From the NCBI GenBank assembly GCA_018262455.1, contig JAGSPR010000160.1, positions 1 through 13,114 on the forward strand: a stretch of 13,114 nt of DNA, in the 5' to 3' direction. Made by a program: the position numbers and the translations under genes. The DNA comes from Deltaproteobacteria bacterium. GTDB lineage: Bacteria; Myxococcota; Polyangia; Haliangiales; Haliangiaceae. Shown piece by piece: positions 6,191-13,114 of the stretch (the stretch's first letter is position 1; each line of letters begins with the position of its first letter). The notes below the pieces were generated by a model, which worked only from the letters and a program-made list of their open reading frames with translations, was not told where the DNA came from and did not search any database.

Positions 6191-9100
6191 ATGAGGCGCC
6201 TCCGATTTCTGCTCGCCGTTTCGCTCGCCACTGCGTCGTTGCCCTCGGTCACCAGCGCTGCACCGGATGACTGGGGCGTCCAGCGGGACCCGTTCGATCG
6301 CAAGGTCATCGGAACGTACAAGGCGATCCTCGTGCGCAACCCGCACGACGCTGCGGCGCTCGCGAAGCTGCTCGAGCTCTATCGACGGTATCGCACGGTC
6401 GATCTTCTGAAAGAAGAGTACGGCAAGGTGCTCGAGAAACAGGCCGATGACTGGGCGACGCTCGTCGTGCTCGGTCACCTTCACCGCAAGACTGGCGACG
6501 ATCCGCGTGCCCTCGAGATGTGGGGACGGGCGGTCGCCAAGGTCGACACCGACGCCGCTACCTGGCTCGCGATCGGCGAGATCCACAAGGCGAGCGGCAA
6601 GAACAAAGACGCTCGCGCCGCGTACGAGAAGGCCCTCGCCCTCTCCACGGCGAAGGACATGAAGAAGAAGGCGCTGCGTGCGCTCGCCGATCTAGCGCTC
6701 GCCACCTCCGACATCGACGCAGCCAACGGCTACTTCAAGCAGTTCCTCGACCTCGATCCGAAGAATGCCTCGCTCTGGATCGAGCGTGGCGACGCGATGC
6801 TTGCCGCCGGCAAACGCGACATCGCACTCGAGAGCTACTCGGCCGCCGAGAAGCTGCTCGGCGGCGATCCTTCGAAGCGCATCGAGGTCGTCGCCCGGCG
6901 CGGCCAGGCCCTCGAGGGCATGGGCAACGACGACGGAGCCGTCACCGAATACCGCCGCGCGATCAAGCTGGCCCCGAAGGGCTACTACCTCGAGGTCGAG
7001 CTCACCGGCCGGATCATCGATATCTATCGCCGCAAGCAGGCGCTGCCGGCGTTGCTCGCGCAGTACGAGAAGGAGTGGCCCGAAGGCGCGCGCGGTCACT
7101 TCGAATGGTCCACGCTCGGCAAGCTCTACGAGGAGACCGGCGCGCAGGACAAGGCGATCACGGCGCTCAAGAAGGCGGTCGCCAAGGCCGCGTGGGAGCT
7201 CGACACCCAGCGCCGGCTGATCGCGCTGCTGCAGAACTCCGGCAAGGACGACGAGGCGCTCGCGCAGTACGAGGCTGTGGTGCGGGTCGCCCCCGGGGAG
7301 GCGCGGTTCCAGCTCGATCTCGCCGACCGCTATCAGGGCCGGGGCCAGGAGAAGAAGGCACTCGAGGTGCTCGCCCGCCTGCAGGCGCGCTTCCCGAGCG
7401 ATGCCGGCGTGCTGTCGGCGATCGCGGATCTCTACCAGCGCTGGGGCAAGGAGGACCTCGCGATCGCGCAGTACGAGCGCCTGGCGAAGCTCGAGCCTGA
7501 CGACCCGGGCCATCTCGTCACGCTCGGCGAGCAGTACTGGCAGAAGCAGGACAAGGTCCGGGCGCTCACGACCTGGAAGCGGCTGGTGATGAGTGGCAAG
7601 GCCAGCGGCTTCGCGAAGCTCGGCGAGGTGATGCAAGAGCACAACATGCCGACCGATGCGCTCGCGAACTACGGCAAGGCGATCAAGCTCGACGACAAGA
7701 ACGCGGAGTTCCACAAGGGCCGCGCCGCGGTCTACGAGAGCCAGAAGAACTTCCAGGACGCGGTGAACGACTGGGAGAAGGTGCTCGCGCTGCTCGGCAA
7801 CAAGTCCACCGATCGCTCGGCCAGGCGCGATGCGCGCCGGCGCTATGTCTCGATCATCACGCGGTGGGGCGCCAAGGAGCAGCAGTACAAGAAGAAGTGG
7901 ACCGACGGGTTCGCCGCCGGTAGCGACATCGAGTCCGGCTACCTGCTCGTCGAGTACTACGGCAAGCGTCACGAGAAGGACCAGCCGACCAGGACGCTCG
8001 AGCTGCTCCACAAGAAGGCCCCCGACGATCAGGAGGTCGTGCTCGATCTGGTGAAGTCCTACAAGGACGCGCGCCGGTTCGACGAGGCGATCGCGCTCTT
8101 GCTCGAGCTTGCGAAGGCAGCGCCGAGCCGCGAGCGCGAGGTCTACAACCAGATCGCGGACATCAAGATCGCCGCCCGCAAGGATAACGAGGCGACCGAG
8201 TGGCGGATGAAGGCGGTCGCGAAGAACCCGCTCGATCCAGCCGGCTACGAGCATCTAGCCGAAGGCTTCGTCGCGATGCAGCAGTTCGCCGAGGCGATCA
8301 CGGCATACGAGAAGGTACTTCAGCTCGATCCCCGTAATTCCAAAGCGCTGTTCGCGCTGGCCCAGCTCCACATCCAGGGCGGCAGCCCGGCCAAGGCCGC
8401 CGAGTTGCTGCGCGGTGTCCTGCGGACGGCCAGCGACGACGAGGTCGTGGGCCGCGCAGGTCGCGATGCGATCGATCTCGAGGAGATGACCGACACGCTC
8501 GGCGAGCTCGAGAAGGTGCTGTCGCCGCTGTCGTTCATGATGGCGCACAAGCCCGTCTACCGACACGTGCTCGTGGATCTGTACCTGCGCTACGTGCCGA
8601 GGCTCGTCGAGCGCGAACGCCATGGCAACGAGGAGATCCGCAAGGCCGCCCGCGCCGAGCTGACGCGGATCGGCGGCCACGGCCTGCAGCCGCTACTCGA
8701 GGCGCTGCGCGACGAGAAGGACGTGACCCAACAGCGCGTCGCGGTGGCCGTGCTCGGACACCTCGGCAACAAGGGTGCCGCCGCGCCGCTCGTCCACATG
8801 GCGCGCCAGGAGCCGCCGAAGGACGCACGCCACATCGGCACGCTCGCCGAGTCGCTGGATCGCGAGGTCCGCGTCGACGCGCTCGTCGCTGCTGGCCGAC
8901 TCGGCGATCCGAAAGTGCTCGTCGACGTGCTGCCGCTGATGGATCACCCCGAGGTCGCGATGCGCGAGGCCGCAACGTTCACGCTCGGTCGCTCCGGCGA
9001 TCGCCGCGCGATCCCGGCGCTGCTCAAGGCGCTCACGGACCGCAGGCCTTCGGTGCAGACCCTCGCGTGTCTGGGGCTCGCCCAGATCGACGATCCGCGT

Positions 9101-10258
9101 GTTGCGCCCGTCCTGATCTCGACGCTCAATGATGCGCGCAAGGAAGATTCGACCCGTGCCGCCTGCGCGTACGCGATCGGTGCGCGGCATGCGAATGCGG
9201 GGATCCCCGCCCTGCTCGGCGCGCTCACCGATAACCGCGGGGAAGCCCAGCGCCTCGCCGCCTGGTCGCTCGGACAGCTTGGCGATCCCAAGACCCTCGG
9301 CCCGCTGATCCGGGCCTACTTCGCGCGCGCGGGTCGGTCCTCGGATGAGCTCGTGTGGGCTATCGGTCGCGTCAGCGGCACCGGCCTCGCGCCGGCACCC
9401 GCCGGTCTGCTCGGGGACTATCCGCTCGGTCGCGGGAAGTACGATCCGATCGCCGCCGTGGCCGCTCTCCCCGGCGCGCTCCCGCAACCGCCGATGCCCG
9501 GCAAGCTGGTCATCGACCACGCCGATGACATCTCGCGCGGACTGCTCGATGCGCTCGGCGAGCACCGCGATGTCGTGGTGTCGGTGCTGAGCGATCTCGA
9601 TAACGGGCCAGCGCAGCTGTCCCTGGGTTCGCTGGCTTCCGCGGGCACCGCGACCGATCCCAGGGTCAACGCGACGCTCACGAAGATCGCCGAAATCATC
9701 GCGCCTGCAATCTATGCGCAGCTCGCGAGCGAGGATCCGAAGGTCCGTAGCCTCGCGATCTCGGTCGTCGCCAAGCTCGAAGGCGGCAAGGTCAAAGGGG
9801 CCGACGAGGCGGTCGCCAAGGCGCTCGCCGACCCCGCCGATCAGGTGCGTGCATCTGCCATGAACTCGGTCGCGGTGATCGCGCAGCGCCGAGGGAAGCC
9901 GCCCATCGAGCTGGTGACGGCCCTCGTCAAGACGCTCGCGAGCGGAGCCTGGGCAGACCGCCGGGGTGCGGCGTTTGCTCTCGGCAAGCTGGGCGCCGCC
10001 GGCGATCCCGGAGCGCTCGTGCGGGCAGCAGGGGACTCTTCGAGCTTCGTACGCGAGGCCATCGCCAGCGCCCTCGCCACGGCGCCCACCGCCGGTTCGG
10101 TCGAAGCGCTGCTGAAGCTCTCGCGGGACGAGGTTCCGCAGGTCCGGGCTGCCGCGGCCCACACGCTCGGCAGCGTGAAGGACGATCGCGCCCAGAAGCG
10201 GCGTGGCGAGCTGGCGACCGATCCGGATCCGATCGTCCGTCAGGCCGCCGGCGCTTGA
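6191..10258 (+). CDS. Large exported TPR and HEAT-repeat scaffold protein
   Basis: This is a 1355-residue protein. Residues 1-24 are a Sec signal peptide (MRRLR, a hydrophobic FLLAVSLATASL core, then SVTSAA). No further membrane segment is seen, so it should be periplasmic or outer-membrane associated. Residues about 50-750 hold some 17 TPR-like helix pairs, for example WLAIGEIHKASGKNKDARAA (125-144) and EAITAYEKVLQLDPRN (701-716). A spacer leads into PBS-lyase-type HEAT repeats at about 815-1060 (REAATFTLGRSGDRRAIPAL, 925-944) and again at about 1165-1355. The two blocks are split by a roughly 100-residue non-repeat segment. No catalytic motif is visible. Both repeat types are protein-contact scaffolds. 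The ATG at 6191 is chosen because it places the signal peptide at the N-terminus. The function is unknown. Confidence 0.88.
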   Translation: MRRLRFLLAVSLATASLPSVTSAAPDDWGVQRDPFDRKVIGTYKAILVRNPHDAAALAKLLELYRRYRTVDLLKEEYGKVLEKQADDWATLVVLGHLHRKTGDDPRALEMWGRAVAKVDTDAATWLAIGEIHKASGKNKDARAAYEKALALSTAKDMKKKALRALADLALATSDIDAANGYFKQFLDLDPKNASLWIERGDAMLAAGKRDIALESYSAAEKLLGGDPSKRIEVVARRGQALEGMGNDDGAVTEYRRAIKLAPKGYYLEVELTGRIIDIYRRKQALPALLAQYEKEWPEGARGHFEWSTLGKLYEETGAQDKAITALKKAVAKAAWELDTQRRLIALLQNSGKDDEALAQYEAVVRVAPGEARFQLDLADRYQGRGQEKKALEVLARLQARFPSDAGVLSAIADLYQRWGKEDLAIAQYERLAKLEPDDPGHLVTLGEQYWQKQDKVRALTTWKRLVMSGKASGFAKLGEVMQEHNMPTDALANYGKAIKLDDKNAEFHKGRAAVYESQKNFQDAVNDWEKVLALLGNKSTDRSARRDARRRYVSIITRWGAKEQQYKKKWTDGFAAGSDIESGYLLVEYYGKRHEKDQPTRTLELLHKKAPDDQEVVLDLVKSYKDARRFDEAIALLLELAKAAPSREREVYNQIADIKIAARKDNEATEWRMKAVAKNPLDPAGYEHLAEGFVAMQQFAEAITAYEKVLQLDPRNSKALFALAQLHIQGGSPAKAAELLRGVLRTASDDEVVGRAGRDAIDLEEMTDTLGELEKVLSPLSFMMAHKPVYRHVLVDLYLRYVPRLVERERHGNEEIRKAARAELTRIGGHGLQPLLEALRDEKDVTQQRVAVAVLGHLGNKGAAAPLVHMARQEPPKDARHIGTLAESLDREVRVDALVAAGRLGDPKVLVDVLPLMDHPEVAMREAATFTLGRSGDRRAIPALLKALTDRRPSVQTLACLGLAQIDDPRVAPVLISTLNDARKEDSTRAACAYAIGARHANAGIPALLGALTDNRGEAQRLAAWSLGQLGDPKTLGPLIRAYFARAGRSSDELVWAIGRVSGTGLAPAPAGLLGDYPLGRGKYDPIAAVAALPGALPQPPMPGKLVIDHADDISRGLLDALGEHRDVVVSVLSDLDNGPAQLSLGSLASAGTATDPRVNATLTKIAEIIAPAIYAQLASEDPKVRSLAISVVAKLEGGKVKGADEAVAKALADPADQVRASAMNSVAVIAQRRGKPPIELVTALVKTLASGAWADRRGAAFALGKLGAAGDPGALVRAAGDSSSFVREAIASALATAPTAGSVEALLKLSRDEVPQVRAAAAHTLGSVKDDRAQKRRGELATDPDPIVRQAAGA

Positions 10259-10475
10259 TCTTGACCGACCAGCGAGTCCCGGCACAGGGCGCCCTGGGAG
10301 GAAATCGTATGTATGTTGCATGCGCCCGCCTCGCCCAGGAACGATAGAACACGATCGAATGCGGCTCGTATGGCCTCTCGGGGAGGGGGACTACTCCGAT
10401 CCGAGCGAGATTGGTGAATCAGCTCGGGCCCGTTCTTTGACGCCCTGTTTCGTAAGGGGGTAGAATTTCACACCG
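10259..10475. other. Intergenic region, mostly featureless apart from a palindrome and the downstream promoter
   Basis: These 217 bases separate the TPR/HEAT gene from the FHA pair. I see the 12-base palindrome CAGGGCGCCCTG (10285-10296), 26 bases after the stop, which has no T-tract, and the promoter at 10437-10466. No supported small gene was found in either strand. Confidence 0.4.
10437..10466 (+). promoter_or_regulatory. Sigma-70-type promoter of the zinc-ribbon/FHA operon
   Basis: TTGACG (10437-10442) and TAGAAT (10461-10466) each match the consensus at five of six positions, with an 18-base spacer. The predicted start (about 10472-10474) lies only 2-4 bases before the ATG at 10476. The nearest purine run (GGGGG, 10456-10460) is 15 bases from the ATG and lies inside the promoter spacer. 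A leaderless or near-leaderless mRNA is the simplest reading. Confidence 0.6.
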
Positions 10476-11462
10476 ATGGATGTGGGCCTGGTCTGCGACG
10501 CGTGCAGCGCGTTGACCCCGATCGGGGTGCCGCAATGTAAGCGGTGCGGAGCTGCGGTCGCGCTGGATCCGCGACCGCGGAACGCCAGCATGCCGCCCCC
10601 CTCCACCGAGGAAACCGAGTGTGGCAAGTGCGGCATGCGCGTCGCCGGCGGCACTCGGTTCTGTCCCAACTGCGGCGCGCGACTCACCGTGATGGAGCGC
10701 TTCGATGTCGACACGCAGGTCGGCCCACGGCCATCGAAGCCCCCGCCTGTGGTGCCGACTTCCACGCCGGCCCCGGCGGGCAAGGCCGGACGTAACACCT
10801 TGTTCTTCGGCGGCGCTGTGCAGTCCGCGCGCGCGAAGCTCACGCTGATCCGCGGTGACGGCGAAGACGGCGTGTCGTTCATGCTCGCAGGGCAAGAGCA
10901 CAGCGCGGGGCGCGGCGAGTGCCCGATCTCGTTTCCCGACGATCCATTCCTCTCCCCGACTCACGCGAACTTCCTCTACCGCGACAGCCAGCTCGTCGTG
11001 CGGGACGAGCAGTCGCTCAACGGCGTGTTCGTGCGGATCAGCGGCGGTGCCGACCTCGCCTCGGGCGCGACCGTGCTCGTCGGCGAGCAGGTCCTGACGG
11101 TGCGGCCCGCGCCTGTCCCCGAGGACGTGCCGGATGTGCAAGGCACGTACTTCTCAGCCAGCGTCCAGCGTCCGGCATCGCTCGAGATTCGCCAGAACCT
11201 GCGCGGCGGCGAGCCCGGGTGGGTGTTTCGGCCAGAGGGCGCCGTGGTCACCATCGGCCGCGAGGGGAATGACATCAACTTCCCCGAAGACCCGTTCATC
11301 TCCGGCCATCACGCCGAACTGCGGCTAGCCAATGGCGTGCTATCGGTTACCGATCTAGGGTCGCGCAACGGGACGTTCATCCGAATCAATGGAGAGCGAG
11401 CGTTGCGGCACGGCGACTACGTGTTCTTGGGCCAGCAGCTCCTTCGCGTTGAAATCGTCTGA
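10476..11462 (+). CDS. Double zinc-ribbon, double FHA domain protein
   Basis: This is a 328-residue cytoplasmic protein. Two zinc ribbons come first: Cys7/Cys10/Cys21/Cys24 and Cys49/Cys52/Cys63/Cys66, both CxxC-x10-CxxC. A Pro-rich linker (about 78-105) follows. FHA domain 1 (about 120-210) has GR at 145-146, SPTH at 160-163 and LNG at 181-183. FHA domain 2 (about 235-328) has GR at 261-262, SGHH at 276-279 and RNG at 297-299. These residues form the phosphothreonine pocket of FHA domains, and both copies look competent. In the family, FHA modules dock on Thr-phosphorylated partners of Hanks-type kinases, which are abundant in myxobacteria. The zinc ribbons suggest a further protein or nucleic-acid contact. 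It is followed eight bases later by a paralogue, so it is co-transcribed. The exact partner is unknown. Confidence 0.88.
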   Translation: MDVGLVCDACSALTPIGVPQCKRCGAAVALDPRPRNASMPPPSTEETECGKCGMRVAGGTRFCPNCGARLTVMERFDVDTQVGPRPSKPPPVVPTSTPAPAGKAGRNTLFFGGAVQSARAKLTLIRGDGEDGVSFMLAGQEHSAGRGECPISFPDDPFLSPTHANFLYRDSQLVVRDEQSLNGVFVRISGGADLASGATVLVGEQVLTVRPAPVPEDVPDVQGTYFSASVQRPASLEIRQNLRGGEPGWVFRPEGAVVTIGREGNDINFPEDPFISGHHAELRLANGVLSVTDLGSRNGTFIRINGERALRHGDYVFLGQQLLRVEIV

Positions 11463-11470
11463 GAGGGACC

Positions 11471-12690
<1,220 letters not shown>

Positions 12691-12694
<4 letters not shown>

Positions 12695-12713
12695 CGGACG
12701 GAGTCGGAGTCAG
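12691..12713. terminator. Weak inverted repeat between convergent genes
   Basis: CTGAC (12691-12695) and GTCAG (12709-12713) are complementary and overlap the FHA gene stop codon, with GAC/GTC able to extend the stem after a bulge. There is no T-tract. The position between two convergent stops is the main support. Confidence 0.2.
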
Positions 12714-12723
12714 GCGCGACGCG

Positions 12724-13114
12724 CTACTTCTTCTTCGGATCGCGCGCCTTGTTGGTATTCAGATCGTCGATCGAAGGACCAGTGTCGTCCTTGTCGACGA
12801 ACGTGAACGCGTTCGCGATCTTGAGCTGACCGCCCGGATCGAAGATCACGAGGACGTCGACGACCTCGCCGGCCTTGCCACCCGGCGCTTGCACGATCAG
12901 CTCGGAGTCGCTCTGGAAGCGCACGACCGTGCCCTGGCGTGATCCGAAGTAGACCTTGGCGTTGCGTGGTCCATCCTTGATGAACCGGTTGCCCTTGATG
13001 ACGACATAAGTGCCCCCATCGATGTCTCCCTTGACGGGAGCCAGATTGGTCACCTTGAGCTTAGGATCGTCGTCGCCACAGGCCACGACGAGGAACCCAA
13101 GAGCGAGGACCAAC
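12724..13114 (-). CDS. IPT/TIG-domain lipoprotein, 5' end cut by the window
   Basis: The frame is open to the window edge and ends with TAG at 12724-12726. The first visible residues form a hydrophobic signal core (LVLALGFLVVAC) ending in a lipobox Cys followed by GDDD, so a lipid-anchored, surface or periplasmic protein is expected. The start codon probably lies beyond 13114: the only candidate inside is a TTG at 13113 that gives a very short, uncharged n-region. Residues about 20-100 after the edge look like one IPT/TIG immunoglobulin-like domain (VTNLAPVKGDIDGGTYVVIKG, ending ANAFTF). The tail is charged (DLNTNKARDPKKK). TIG domains occur in surface and adhesion proteins; the specific role is unknown. 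The gene is convergent with the FHA pair. Confidence 0.75.
   Translation of the reverse strand, partial: LVLALGFLVVACGDDDPKLKVTNLAPVKGDIDGGTYVVIKGNRFIKDGPRNAKVYFGSRQGTVVRFQSDSELIVQAPGGKAGEVVDVLVIFDPGGQLKIANAFTFVDKDDTGPSIDDLNTNKARDPKKK

Noticed and set aside
8567..8572. CACGTG core inside the TPR/HEAT gene as a parS site
   Set aside because: The flanking bases are not symmetric, and a bare hexamer is expected by chance in this GC-rich DNA.
10285..10296. CAGGGCGCCCTG palindrome as an intrinsic terminator of the TPR/HEAT gene
   Set aside because: There is no T-tract, and the symmetric centre leaves only a four-base stem once a loop is allowed.
6692..10321. Long open frames on the minus strand opposite the TPR/HEAT gene
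   Set aside because: These are Arg/Leu/Asp-rich shadows caused by high GC third positions; no domain or start signals are seen.

Overview
The window is high-GC, densely packed bacterial chromosome, most likely from a myxobacterium (Myxococcota, Haliangium/Kofleriaceae-like). This is inferred from the mix of families: an NtrC-type regulator tail, two PilZ proteins (one fused to a degenerate receiver), a SctQ/FliN-like SpoA protein outside a secretion cluster, zinc-ribbon/FHA proteins, and a very large TPR+HEAT exported protein. No rRNA, tRNA, CRISPR array, insertion sequence or phage gene was seen.

Layout. 1-375: 3' end of a sigma-54-type response regulator (Fis-type HTH). 384-569 (minus): a 61-residue basic-tailed protein with an AT-hook-like GRP motif. 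It has a strong Shine-Dalgarno and an unusual inverted-repeat leader, and it is divergent from parA. 750-2512: parA-parB, the chromosome partition pair. 2638-3354: PilZ plus pseudo-receiver protein, convergent with the next block. 3377-5711 (minus): a three-gene operon, SctQ-like SpoA protein > FmdB-type zinc ribbon > folD, coupled by an SD/stop overlap and a 4-bp GTGA overlap. 5772-6140: a second, stand-alone PilZ protein divergent from the SpoA gene. 6191-10258: a 1355-residue exported protein with about 17 TPRs followed by HEAT repeats. 10476-12694: two tandem paralogues, each with two zinc ribbons and two FHA domains, behind a good sigma-70-type promoter. 12724-13114 (minus): 3' part of an IPT/TIG-domain lipoprotein, cut by the window end.

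How they may work together. ParA/ParB segregate the chromosome and folD is one-carbon housekeeping. The rest looks like signalling and scaffold parts: c-di-GMP readers (PilZ), phosphothreonine readers (FHA), a C-ring/sorting-platform-type SpoA protein, and repeat scaffolds. No shared pathway is demonstrated by the sequence. The most distinctive observations are (i) the overlapping palindromes in the leader of the small GRP protein, which could act as an operator or an RNA switch over its SD; (ii) several SD-less genes with a -10-like hexamer only 8-11 bases before the ATG, suggesting leaderless mRNAs; (iii) the SpoA protein embedded in a folate/FmdB operon next to a PilZ gene; and (iv) the duplicated zinc-ribbon/double-FHA pair.
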